This document shows, in pieces, positions 1-6,695 of a stretch of DNA of 8,656 bases. A program made the position numbers and the translations under genes. Position 1 is the stretch's first letter. The number at the start of each line of letters is the position of its first letter. A model generated the notes under the pieces. It was not told the origin of the DNA and searched no databases. It worked only from the letters and a program-made list of their open reading frames with translations. The DNA is from Verrucomicrobiota bacterium (GTDB taxonomy: Bacteria > Verrucomicrobiota > Verrucomicrobiia > Chthoniobacterales > UBA10450): positions 1-8,656 of the forward strand of contig QHOD01000071.1 of the NCBI GenBank assembly GCA_003218615.1, read 5' to 3'.

Positions 1-18
1 GGCGGAAAGCCATTTCAT
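1..18 (-). CDS. Possible start of a further minus-strand gene (partial, cut by left edge)
   Basis: On the minus strand an ATG at 18-16 opens a frame reading MKWLSA up to the window edge. It lies 13 nt beyond the stop codon of the Agl23-like gene (34-32). A GAGGA sequence at 33-29, overlapping that stop codon, sits 10 nt upstream and would make a plausible ribosome binding site. Only six codons are visible, so no product can be named. A second ATG at 13-11 is in a different frame. The spacing suggests a gene co-transcribed with the glycosyltransferase, but this is a weak call. Confidence 0.3.
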
Positions 19-31
19 CGAGCGGCGTTCC

Positions 32-1642
32 TCAGCCTGATCCTTTTCCAACGAAGTCTGGTGACCGGCCTGGGAAAAACTCTTTGAAGATTTTGGCGCT
101 CAAATAGAGCTTCGACGTGTCCTGATAAGCGCGAATCCTGAGCGGCTCAGTGTAATAGGCGTTGCGTAGTTTCGGTTCCACTTCCTTGATTCGATCTTCC
201 TGCACGAGGAGAAAATCTGCGTCGAGATTTTCAGGGGAATTTCCGTGTTCGTAATAGCCGATGTGTGGAAAATCACCGAGAATCCAGGGGAGCGGATAAG
301 CGCTGGTCCGGATCATATGCCCGGTCAGCTGATAGTAGATCGGATTTCGTTTTGCCAACTTCAGCAGCGGTTCAGTTAGCTTGAAGATGTCGTTGTAAGT
401 TTGAACGTAGACGTACGGCTCCGTGTCCGTAGTGCAGCGGAAGTAGTTCAGCCAAATTGTCGATCCCAGCGAAGCGCACAGGAGAATGGCTGATGCCGCA
501 TATGTGGCGAACCGATACCTGAGAGGAATAAGTAGAATCGCCGCACCAAACATAAACAGGAAAGGCCAGATAAAACTGATGATGCACCAGGGAGTCTTGT
601 ATGGAACGATGCTGTATGCGATCAGGGTTCCGACTCCATAGATCGCCAGATAACGCAGACTGAAATTTTTAAACTGCTGGCAAAACAGGCAGAGAACCAG
701 ACCGCCGGCCACAGGAAGTTCGCAGCGCCCGATCAGTTCCAACCAGTAATACCACTGTTTCTCATGGCCGTGCCCTTCGTGGCCGGTGGCAAACCACGCC
801 GCGTACGCCTGATAGATTCCTTTTACGCCGCTCCAGTGGAAAAACGTTCCGGAGTAGAAAAAAACGATCGCAACGATGCCAACTCCAATGACCATCGCAA
901 GATCGACATAGGTCCATGTTTGCCGGGCCGGTTTCTCGTCGGGCAGACGATTGAGTGCGTTGGAAACCATGAGGGCCGGAATTGCAAGCGCCGCGCAACC
1001 AAGATGGATGACGTAAGTTTCCTTTGTTAGAATCATCCCGGCCACGCCCATGCCGGCGCACCACAGGTAATTCGGCGTTCCAAATTTCCAGAGACCAAGC
1101 AGGCCCAGAATGAATAGCATGGAGAAGAGCACGAGCCACACTTCGTGGATCGAGTAGCGTCCATAGAAAACGAAGCCAGGCGAGACCGCCATCGCCAGTG
1201 CTGCGATTCGACTTACGTTTCGTCCGAGCAGCGGCTCGAACTTAAAGCATAGCCACACGCAGCCGATGCTCACCAGCACAACTGGTAGCCGCAACGCCCA
1301 GACATTTCGGCCGAACAATGCTTCTGAGACCAGCAGGACGTAAAAATGGAGCGGCCCATGATAATTGGTTGGATCGTATCGATAAAACCCGTTCTTCATC
1401 ACTTGATCGACAAACCATCCATTGATGCCTTCGTCGAAATGCGGCGGTTTGATTCCGAGCAAAAAGAACCGGAGGAAAACTGCGAGGCCCAGGATTACCC
1501 ACGGCGTCCAGCCGGTCTCCGCAAACCGCCTTCGCCACGTTTCCAATTGAACGTGGAGCCTTGGAAAATCTGCTAGCGCGACCGGTTCCCGTTTGATTTC
1601 AAATTTCAATATTTCTCTCACGGCGGCCACAAAGGTTCGCAA
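32..1642 (-). CDS. Agl23-like (TIGR03663 type) polytopic membrane glycosyltransferase, GT-C/GT39-like
   Basis: A protein of about 536 residues with many hydrophobic segments and a soluble C-terminal part, resembling the 'flippase activity-associated protein Agl23' family, itself related to the PMT/GT39 mannosyltransferases. The first membrane segment (about residues 46-63) is followed by HFDEG (68-72), an acidic pair where GT-C enzymes carry their catalytic loop residues, and by NYHGPLHFY (93-101). Further membrane segments run to about residue 400, and the tail is hydrophilic. Family members are thought to transfer sugars from polyprenyl-linked donors on the outer face of the membrane; substrate and acceptor here are unknown. 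The start is uncertain. No ATG occurs before residue 82, so initiation must be at TTG (1642), GTG (1630 or 1621) or another non-ATG codon; the full frame is given. The TTG lies 3 nt past the stop of the GxxExxY gene, so the two may share a transcript. Family assignment is fairly firm, function inferred. Confidence 0.85.
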   Translation of the reverse strand: MRTFVAAVREILKFEIKREPVALADFPRLHVQLETWRRRFAETGWTPWVILGLAVFLRFFLLGIKPPHFDEGINGWFVDQVMKNGFYRYDPTNYHGPLHFYVLLVSEALFGRNVWALRLPVVLVSIGCVWLCFKFEPLLGRNVSRIAALAMAVSPGFVFYGRYSIHEVWLVLFSMLFILGLLGLWKFGTPNYLWCAGMGVAGMILTKETYVIHLGCAALAIPALMVSNALNRLPDEKPARQTWTYVDLAMVIGVGIVAIVFFYSGTFFHWSGVKGIYQAYAAWFATGHEGHGHEKQWYYWLELIGRCELPVAGGLVLCLFCQQFKNFSLRYLAIYGVGTLIAYSIVPYKTPWCIISFIWPFLFMFGAAILLIPLRYRFATYAASAILLCASLGSTIWLNYFRCTTDTEPYVYVQTYNDIFKLTEPLLKLAKRNPIYYQLTGHMIRTSAYPLPWILGDFPHIGYYEHGNSPENLDADFLLVQEDRIKEVEPKLRNAYYTEPLRIRAYQDTSKLYLSAKIFKEFFPGRSPDFVGKGSG

Positions 1643-1654
1643 CGGCTACAAAGC
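1628..1654 (+). repeat. CACAAAGG...CAAAGC module, left side of the GxxExxY gene
   Basis: CACAAAGG (1628-1635) is followed after 13 nt by CAAAGC (1649-1654) on the plus strand. The same two words occur in the same order on the minus strand at the other side of the gene (2081-2065), so they form an imperfect inverted pair around it. This module overlaps the stop codon of the GxxExxY gene and the possible start of the Agl23-like gene. The words are short, so chance is possible. Confidence 0.35.
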
Positions 1655-2056
1655 AAAATCTGGCACTGGCCCGTCGCTGAGCGTGCCGTTGATGACCCGC
1701 TTAATGCCATTCTTCAGGTGCGCTTCGCCGAAGTTAATGAGCAAGCCGAGCTTAAGTCCGCTTAACCGCAGCTGGGTAAGCAGTTGCTTCACATGAACCG
1801 CAGAAATTGCCTCAACTGATTTAAGCTCGACGATGACTTTCCCATTCACCAATAGGTCCGATCGAAACGCCTCATCAAATCGAATATCATCATAGAGAAT
1901 TGACATCGGCTTTTGCCGTTCGATTATCAGGCCTTTCTTGCGCAGCTCATGAGCGAGCACGACTTCGTAAACGGATTCAAAAACGCCCGGTCCGAGTTTG
2001 GTATGAATCACAAAGGCAGCATCCAGTATTTGTTTCGCAATTTCGTTTTCGTGCAT
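1646..2056 (-). CDS. GxxExxY protein, PD-(D/E)XK nuclease-like fold
   Basis: A 136-residue protein with the signature G24-V-F-E27-S-V-Y30 in GPGVFESVYE, followed by FRSD67 and the strand VIVELK (E77, K79). That D-x9-E-x-K layout is the PD-(D/E)XK core expected for this family (Pfam PDDEXK_3, TIGR04256). The C-terminal part, from QLLTQLRLSG through GLLINFG to IKR, also matches the family. Nuclease activity is plausible from the conserved residues, but the cellular role of GxxExxY proteins is not established. The frame is open upstream to 2176, but ATG at 2056 gives the usual short N-terminus (MHENEIAKQIL). The extra residues would read HHTTNTKETK, produced by CACAAAG-type repetitive DNA rather than by a protein domain, and would cross into the start of rmlB. 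The gene sits between the divergent spacer and the Agl23-like gene, and short related sequences flank it in inverted orientation. Confidence 0.9.
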   Translation of the reverse strand: MHENEIAKQILDAAFVIHTKLGPGVFESVYEVVLAHELRKKGLIIERQKPMSILYDDIRFDEAFRSDLLVNGKVIVELKSVEAISAVHVKQLLTQLRLSGLKLGLLINFGEAHLKNGIKRVINGTLSDGPVPDFAL

Positions 2057-2132
2057 CGTGGCGCGCTTTGTTTCCTTTGTGTTTGTTGTGTGATGCTTGA
2101 CGTCTGCCGCGCCGCTGCTAGTACGCGCTGCA
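2057..2132. promoter_or_regulatory. Divergent spacer between the GxxExxY gene and rmlB
   Basis: This 76-bp region separates divergent start codons at 2056 (minus) and 2133 (plus), so it should hold promoters for both transcripts. On the plus strand TTGACG (2097-2102) could be a -35 element with TAGTAC (2119-2124) as a weak -10 at 16-nt spacing, which would start transcription almost at the rmlB ATG. No convincing element is visible for the minus direction, where CACAAAGG-type sequence lies next to the gene. No clear Shine-Dalgarno sequence precedes either start. Confidence 0.35.
2065..2081 (-). repeat. CACAAAGG...CAAAGC module, right side of the GxxExxY gene
   Basis: Read on the minus strand, CACAAAGG (2081-2074) is followed after 3 nt by CAAAGC (2070-2065), just upstream of the ATG at 2056. 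With the module at 1628-1654 it forms an imperfect inverted pair of differing spacing (3 versus 13 nt). Similar CACAAAGG-type runs upstream of GxxExxY genes in other genomes are a recollection of mine that I cannot verify here. Confidence 0.35.
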
Positions 2133-3122
2133 ATGCGCATTCTCGTGACCGGTGGCTGCGGATTCATCGGGAGCAACTTTATTCGGTATATTTTGCAACA
2201 TTACAAGCCGGCGTACGTGACCAACGTCGATGCGCTCACTTACGCGGGCAATCTGGCCAATCTCGATGGTGTGGTCGAGGAACATGGCGAACGCTATGAA
2301 TTTTTCAAAGCCGACATCGCCAATGCCGATCAGATGGATGAGCTCATGACGGAACATCAATTTTACGCCGTCATCAATTTTGCTGCCGAGTCACATGTCG
2401 ATCGCAGCATCAATTCACCGCTCAATTTTATTCACACCAATGTCATCGGTACCAGCGTGCTGCTCGACTGCGCGCGTCGCCACGGCGTCCAGCGGTTCGT
2501 TCAAATTTCGACCGACGAAGTCTATGGATCGCTCGGCGCCACCGGCAAATTCACCGAGCAATCGCCCCTCGATCCGAGCTCGCCATATTCGGCAAGCAAA
2601 GCCGGCGCCGATCTTCTTGTCCTCGCTTCCTACAGAACTTACGGCCAGGAAGTGCTCGTGACGCGGTGCTCGAACAATTACGGCCCGTATCAATTCCCGG
2701 AAAAACTGATTCCACTCATGATCATCAAAGCGATCCGTGACGAGCCGCTCCCGGTTTATGGCGATGGCAGGAATGTGCGCGATTGGATCCACGTCACAGA
2801 TCATTGCGCTGCCATTGTGGCCGCGCTCTTCGAGGGGAAACCAGGAGCGATTTACAATTTTGGCGGCAACGGCGAGATGGTGAATATCGATGTGGTCAAA
2901 ACGATTCTCGATAAACTGGGCAAGCCGCACAGCTTGATTTCGTTTGTGACCGACAGACTTGGCCACGACCGCCGGTATGCGATCGATTCTTCTCTTTCCC
3001 AACAAGAATTGAATTGGAAACCACGCCGCGATTTTAAGGAGGGACTCGACGAAACCATTCAATGGTACATCGACAATCAATCGTGGTGGCAACCATTGCT
3101 CGAGCGTACCGGGCGGTATTGA
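2133..3122 (+). CDS. rmlB: dTDP-glucose 4,6-dehydratase (RmlB/RfbB)
   Basis: A 329-residue extended short-chain dehydrogenase that converts dTDP-glucose to dTDP-4-dehydro-6-deoxyglucose in the cytoplasm, the second step of dTDP-L-rhamnose synthesis. The NAD-binding motif TGGCGFIGS spans residues 6-14, followed by NVDALTYAGN (31-40), typical of this enzyme. AESHVDRS is at 85-92. The catalytic STDEVYG (126-132) contains the Asp-Glu pair D128/E129 diagnostic for 4,6-dehydratases, and Y152 and K156 form the YxxxK pair in SPYSASK. Substrate-binding signatures NNYGPYQFPEKLIP (181-194) and DGRNVRDWIHV (211-221) are present, and length is normal for the family. The ATG at 2133 is preferred over the upstream TTG at 2097, which would add 12 residues not belonging to the Rossmann fold. 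It is followed 35 nt later by rmlD, the last enzyme of the same pathway. All key residues appear intact. Confidence 0.97.
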   Translation: MRILVTGGCGFIGSNFIRYILQHYKPAYVTNVDALTYAGNLANLDGVVEEHGERYEFFKADIANADQMDELMTEHQFYAVINFAAESHVDRSINSPLNFIHTNVIGTSVLLDCARRHGVQRFVQISTDEVYGSLGATGKFTEQSPLDPSSPYSASKAGADLLVLASYRTYGQEVLVTRCSNNYGPYQFPEKLIPLMIIKAIRDEPLPVYGDGRNVRDWIHVTDHCAAIVAALFEGKPGAIYNFGGNGEMVNIDVVKTILDKLGKPHSLISFVTDRLGHDRRYAIDSSLSQQELNWKPRRDFKEGLDETIQWYIDNQSWWQPLLERTGRY

Positions 3123-3157
3123 AGTGAGCAGCGGACGCGTCCTCGCGCTCGCGAACT

Positions 3158-4072
3158 TTGAAAACGAAATCCAAAATCGTGATCATCGGCGCAGGCGGCC
3201 GGCTTGGCTCGGCGCTCATCGGCCAATATCGAGACGAGTTTTCAGTCGCCGGGCTTAATCACGCGGCTCTAGACCTCGGAGACGCGCGGCAACTCCGCGA
3301 CAAGATCGGCGCGCTCGATGTCGATCTTGTAATTAATTGCGCCGCGTTGACCAATGTCGATTATTGCGAAACGCATCGCGAGGAAGCCTTTCGCATCAAC
3401 GCCGAGGGCCCGCGCGTGCTCGCCGAGATCTGCCGCGATAAGAACGCGAAACTCATTCACTTCAGCACTGATTACGTTTTCAACGGTGAAAAACGCGAGC
3501 CTTATACCGAAGAAGACGCAGCCAGGCCGATCAGCGTTTATGGCGAATCAAAACGCGCGGGCGAAGAGAACGTTCTCGCTGTGCAAGATCGACATCTTGT
3601 CATCCGCGTCTCGTGGGTTTTTGGTCCTGACCGGGCGAGCTTCGTCGATAATATTATTAAGCGGGCACAGGAAAATGAAGAGGTCGACGCAGTCGCCGAC
3701 AAATTCTCGACGCCTACTTACACACGGGATATCGCTAAAATTTTGCCGAAGTTTTTCGATGTCGACGGTGAAGGGGGTATTTTGCATTTCGCAAACGCCG
3801 GCGAATGCAGTTGGCGGGAATATGCGCAATGGGCGCTGGATTGTTGTCAGGCGTTTGGCGTGGCGCTGAAGACGAAAACAGTGGGGGCACTCAAATTAGA
3901 GGACATGGCCCGCCTCCCACAAGGCTACGGCGCGCGTGCACCCTGGGTCGCGCGCCGGCCCGCTTATTCGGTTCTTTCCAGCGCGAGATACACGAAGTTG
4001 GCCGGCAACTCACCGCGGGCTTGGCGTGATGCCGTCGCTGACTATATTAAGTGTTTCTATTCCAAAAAATGA
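3158..4072 (+). CDS. rmlD: dTDP-4-dehydrorhamnose reductase (RmlD/RfbD)
   Basis: A 304-residue NAD(P)H-dependent reductase that makes dTDP-L-rhamnose from dTDP-4-dehydro-L-rhamnose. The GxxGxxG nucleotide-binding motif is G11/G14/G17 in IIGAGGRLG. NCAALTNVDYCE (60-71) is the family's N-A-A-x-T-x-V-D stretch, and FSTDYVFNG (102-110) and the catalytic Y128-G-E-S-K132 are as expected. RPAYSVLSS near residue 267 matches the RPxxSxL end typical of RmlD. The start appears to be TTG at 3158, giving MKTKSKIVIIGAGG; no in-frame ATG precedes the Rossmann motif, and no clear ribosome binding site is visible. The stop (4070-4072) overlaps the ATG of the DUF1573 gene in an ATGA, which points to translational coupling. 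RmlA and RmlC are not encoded in the window. Assignment to the RmlD family is firm. Confidence 0.93.
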   Translation: MKTKSKIVIIGAGGRLGSALIGQYRDEFSVAGLNHAALDLGDARQLRDKIGALDVDLVINCAALTNVDYCETHREEAFRINAEGPRVLAEICRDKNAKLIHFSTDYVFNGEKREPYTEEDAARPISVYGESKRAGEENVLAVQDRHLVIRVSWVFGPDRASFVDNIIKRAQENEEVDAVADKFSTPTYTRDIAKILPKFFDVDGEGGILHFANAGECSWREYAQWALDCCQAFGVALKTKTVGALKLEDMARLPQGYGARAPWVARRPAYSVLSSARYTKLAGNSPRAWRDAVADYIKCFYSKK

Positions 4073-4728
4073 GAACCCACATCTTCGCGTTTACGTTATC
4101 GATCGTTATTTGCGCGGCTGCTCGCGCCGAACTGAAATGGGAGCAGACTCTGATCGAGTTACATCCGGCGGCCGGCGACAAAGAGGCGGTCGGCCATTTC
4201 AAGTATCAAAACACTGGCAACCAACCGGTGCGCATTAAATCTGTCCACACCTCTTGCGGGTGCACCGCTGCGCAAACTCAGAAGGACGAGGTGCCTCCTG
4301 GAGACAAGGGTGAAATTATGGCGACGTTTAAAATTGGCGATCGCACCGGTACCCAGGTGAAAGCCGTGACAGTGGACACCGATGACCCCGTAAATGCGAC
4401 CACAGTACTCACGCTCAAGGCGGTGATCCCGCAAGAGATTGAGATAAATCCGAGCCTGGTGTTCTGGGGACAAGGCGAAGCGCCAAATCCAAAGACGATC
4501 GTTGTGCGCGCGGGCAAGGATTTTCATTTGAAACACTTAACAGTCACTTCATCGAATCCGGATTTTAAGACGAAGGTCGAACAGGCAGGGACCGGCGAAT
4601 TCAAGATTAACGTCCAACCGCGGGAGACCAGCGGCATCACGGCTGCCACCTTGACCATTCAACCGGAGAATTCTGCCAAAGCATTTTACGCCACTGCACG
4701 CGTGACCAATGCGCCGGCTATCCAATAA
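4069..4728 (+). CDS. Secreted DUF1573 domain protein
   Basis: A 219-residue protein with an N-terminal signal peptide (MRTHIFAFTLSIVICAAARA, probable cleavage after A20, before ELKWEQ). The mature part begins with a DUF1573 region: FKYQNTGNQPVRIKSV (44-59), then the signature HTSCGCTAA (60-68) with C63 and C65, and VPPGDKGEI (75-83). A second beta-rich half follows, from IPQEIEINPS (120) to the end. DUF1573 proteins have an Ig-like, beta-sandwich appearance and are usually exported; their biochemical role is not known, and a structural or redox use of the CGC pair is inference. I choose ATG 4069 over a GTG at 4051 because it gives a clean signal peptide and overlaps the rmlD stop by 4 nt. The rhodanese gene begins 3 nt after its stop, so it lies in the middle of a tightly packed set. 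Confidence 0.85.
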   Translation: MRTHIFAFTLSIVICAAARAELKWEQTLIELHPAAGDKEAVGHFKYQNTGNQPVRIKSVHTSCGCTAAQTQKDEVPPGDKGEIMATFKIGDRTGTQVKAVTVDTDDPVNATTVLTLKAVIPQEIEINPSLVFWGQGEAPNPKTIVVRAGKDFHLKHLTVTSSNPDFKTKVEQAGTGEFKINVQPRETSGITAATLTIQPENSAKAFYATARVTNAPAIQ

Positions 4729-4731
4729 GAA

Positions 4732-5166
4732 GTGAAGTCTTCGCTGGTGCGCCAGGCGCTTATTCTTGTGGCGCTCGCGTTTCTTCCCGGAATCGGGCAG
4801 GCGATCTATTTTCGCGACAAAGTTTCTTGGAAGTTGCCGGTTCCAGCGTCCGAAATGGTCACGGTAGTGCAAGCGCGCGCGTGGGGCGAAAATGCAATTT
4901 GGATCGATGCACGGCCAGACGAAGAATTTGCGCGGGACCATGTCCCGGGGGCTCTATCCTTAAACGAAGACCGCTGGAATGAATTGCTGCCCCAGTTTCT
5001 GGCGGTATGGTCGCCGGAGAAAAAGATCGTCGTTTATTGTAGCAGCCAGAGCTGCAACGCCAGTCGTGAAGTTGCACACCGCCTGCGTAATCAAGCGCAG
5101 CCGCCGATGCAAAATGTGTTCGTGCTCGAAGGGGGCTGGGAAGAATGGCTCAAGTCGCGACAGTGA
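4732..5166 (+). CDS. Membrane-anchored rhodanese-like protein
   Basis: A 144-residue single-domain rhodanese with an N-terminal hydrophobic segment (about residues 6-24) that may be a signal peptide or anchor, placing the domain outside the cytoplasm. Domain landmarks are WIDARPDEEFARDHVPGA (57-74), the active-site region VVYCSSQSCNASREVAHRL (100-118) with C103 at the catalytic position and C108 five residues later, and VLEGGWEEW (131-139), the typical closing motif. Rhodaneses transfer sulfane sulfur through a cysteine persulfide; the acceptor here is unknown. The start is GTG at 4732, 3 nt after the DUF1573 stop, and the only earlier signal is a weak purine run. Its 3' end overlaps the MauE/DoxX-like gene. 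The second cysteine could form a disulfide with C103, which I infer from the spacing. Rhodanese assignment is firm, substrate unknown. Confidence 0.88.
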   Translation: MKSSLVRQALILVALAFLPGIGQAIYFRDKVSWKLPVPASEMVTVVQARAWGENAIWIDARPDEEFARDHVPGALSLNEDRWNELLPQFLAVWSPEKKIVVYCSSQSCNASREVAHRLRNQAQPPMQNVFVLEGGWEEWLKSRQ

Positions 5167-5588
5167 AATTTCTTTGGCGAATTGTCGATCTTATCGTTGG
5201 CGGCGTTTTCGTTTGCACCGGCGCAATCAAGGCGTTCGATCCAATCCGATTCGCGAGCGACATTGATAATTACAAAATCCTTCCCTGGGCGATCGCCGTC
5301 GGCCTGGCATTTTATCTGCCGTGGCTGGAAATCTTCTGCGGGATCGCGCTTCTCCTGCGGCGTTTTTATCTCGGCGGATTGTCGATCTTAGCCGGACTGA
5401 TTTCAGTGTTTGTTATCGCAACTGTCGCCGCGAAGGTGCGGGGGCTCGACATCACGTGCGGTTGCTTCGGTCATGCAAGCGAGAAATGGAACTTCTCTAC
5501 TCACCTCGGGCTCGATCTGGTTTTGTTCGGACTCGTGATTTTTCTGCTGTTCGCGTGGGGGCGAAATTTCACTGCCAGCCAGCGGTAG
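5163..5588 (+). CDS. MauE/DoxX-family redox-associated membrane protein
   Basis: A 141-residue integral membrane protein with about four hydrophobic segments (near residues 8-24, 42-62, 70-90 and 115-133). It has the MauE/DoxX look: FVCTGAIKAFDP (16-27) in the first segment and RGLDITCGCFGH (93-104) with C99 and C101 after the third. MauE is required for making periplasmic methylamine dehydrogenase and is thought to help with disulfide formation; related proteins near thiol proteins are treated as redox partners. No methylamine dehydrogenase genes are present here, so a general thiol-redox role beside the rhodanese and DUF1573 proteins is the likelier reading. GTG at 5163 overlaps the rhodanese stop in a GTGA and gives the family-like N-terminus MKFLWRIVDLIVGG. 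An ATG at 5145 would add six residues and a 22-nt overlap, and cannot be excluded. The gene ends the compact five-gene run that begins with rmlB. Confidence 0.85.
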   Translation: MKFLWRIVDLIVGGVFVCTGAIKAFDPIRFASDIDNYKILPWAIAVGLAFYLPWLEIFCGIALLLRRFYLGGLSILAGLISVFVIATVAAKVRGLDITCGCFGHASEKWNFSTHLGLDLVLFGLVIFLLFAWGRNFTASQR

Positions 5589-5597
5589 AAATCCAGA

Positions 5598-5614
5598 ATG
5601 CCGTAAGTCGGCAT
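5598..5614 (+). repeat. Perfect 6-bp inverted repeat between the MauE-like and methyltransferase genes
   Basis: ATGCCG-TAAGT-CGGCAT forms a hairpin with a 6-bp stem and 5-nt loop. It sits 9 nt after the MauE-like stop and 2 nt before the methyltransferase ATG at 5617. There is no following T-tract, so it is not a standard terminator. Its position over the translation start region suggests it could affect initiation or mRNA processing, or be a short dispersed palindrome. No second copy was seen in this window. Confidence 0.45.
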
Positions 5615-5616
5615 CT

Positions 5617-6675
5617 ATGAAGATTGGGACAGTGAGGGAGGTATCACACGCCGCGCGCGATTGGCTGCGAAAAGTTCGAAAAGCCGGACGCGATGTTTTC
5701 ATGATCGACCGCGCAATCGCGGCGATACGAAGACTTCCGGTGGTGATTTCGTTAGGCGCGGTTCGTCACGCGCCGCGCGGCTGTCGAATGAAAATCTTTC
5801 GCGGCGCGATTCATTCCCTTTCCACGCCAGCTCCGGCTGAACCCGTCGAGGTTTGCGAGATCAATTCATTGACCGATTTCGATTCAGGGTTCGCTCGGTT
5901 GGCGGCGATGCTCGGCCATGCCGGCAGGCGCCCCTCGCCGGGCGAGCTGGAATTTCTCAATTCAATCGCGAGGCGCCGGACCAGTTACCCCGGCAACATC
6001 GGGCCGAGCGATTATCTTTTCCTGACCGCGTTTGTCAGCATTCTCGCCCCGCAACGTGTGGTCGAAATCGGAACGCTGACCGGCTTTTCGGCCGGAATTA
6101 TTGCCGCTGCGCTTGCTCGCCAGCACGGCAGCGGCGCGAGCTGTGTTGATACGATCGACATCAACGTCGAGTGCATCATTGACAGAACACGCCTGAGTGG
6201 TTTCGAAATTCCGGAGACCTTTCCGGAGCTTGCGCCTCTGGTTCGCTTGCACGTCCCGCGCAATGCAACTTTCGTCCTGCAAATCGCCAAACGCGACGAA
6301 CTGGAGGTTACCTTTATTGACGCAGACCATCGTCACCCTCTGCCATTGCTTGATTTGCTCCGGGTGGCGCCTTGTGTCAGGAGCGGAGGTTGGATCGTGC
6401 TGCACGATATCCAGCTCGGCACGATCACTCGCAAAGCAATCGAAGCGGGTCGCAACGTCGGCTGGGAAGCGGTTTACGGCGCGCAATGGCTTTTCGATCA
6501 CTGGCCATTCCGCAAAATCAGCGGCGGAAATATTGGGGCCGTCCAGCTGCCGCATGAAAAGAGCGCGCTCATTCCGTTTGCGCTGCGCATGATGTCGATC
6601 CAATTCGAGACCGTGGAAAAGTACGCCCGCGCCACGCGACGCGCGCTCTACGAGAGTCTCGGTGCGCTGTGCTAA
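5617..6675 (+). CDS. Class I SAM-dependent methyltransferase (Methyltransf_24-like)
   Basis: A 352-residue protein whose central part is a Rossmann-like methyltransferase of the type grouped with class I O-methyltransferases. Motif I is RVVEIGTLTGFSAGI (147-161), with E150 and the glycine turn at G152-x-x-G155. VDTIDI (177-182) is at the strand 2 acidic position, FIDADHRHPLPLLDLL (234-249) matches the D-x-D-H stretch followed by a helix, and GGWIVLHDI (257-265) gives the next strand and the L-H-D motif. Such enzymes often act on hydroxyl groups of secondary metabolites or on sugars, but the substrate cannot be read here. About 130 residues precede the conserved core, longer than most small O-methyltransferases; residues 1-75 have no recognisable domain and are rich in Arg and Ala. 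The ATG at 5617 has no obvious Shine-Dalgarno sequence, and in-frame ATGs at 5701 and 5788 could shorten the N-terminus. Its neighbours (rml genes, glycosyltransferase) make a cell-surface glycan substrate possible but unproven. Confidence 0.82.
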   Translation: MKIGTVREVSHAARDWLRKVRKAGRDVFMIDRAIAAIRRLPVVISLGAVRHAPRGCRMKIFRGAIHSLSTPAPAEPVEVCEINSLTDFDSGFARLAAMLGHAGRRPSPGELEFLNSIARRRTSYPGNIGPSDYLFLTAFVSILAPQRVVEIGTLTGFSAGIIAAALARQHGSGASCVDTIDINVECIIDRTRLSGFEIPETFPELAPLVRLHVPRNATFVLQIAKRDELEVTFIDADHRHPLPLLDLLRVAPCVRSGGWIVLHDIQLGTITRKAIEAGRNVGWEAVYGAQWLFDHWPFRKISGGNIGAVQLPHEKSALIPFALRMMSIQFETVEKYARATRRALYESLGALC

Positions 6676-6695
6676 ATATTCGGCTGGCGACAAAA

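Noticed and set aside
762..1139. Minus-strand 125-codon frame inside the Agl23-like gene
   Set aside because: Out-of-frame shadow of a real gene on the same strand with no motif.
2057..2176. Upstream extension of the GxxExxY frame to 2176 (a 176-residue version)
   Set aside because: It would overlap the rmlB start, and its extra residues come from CACAAAG-type sequence; the ATG at 2056 gives the usual family N-terminus.
2415..3092. Minus-strand open frame of 225 codons opposite rmlB
   Set aside because: It is a shadow of rmlB, whose catalytic motifs are complete; the minus-strand protein shows no recognisable motif.
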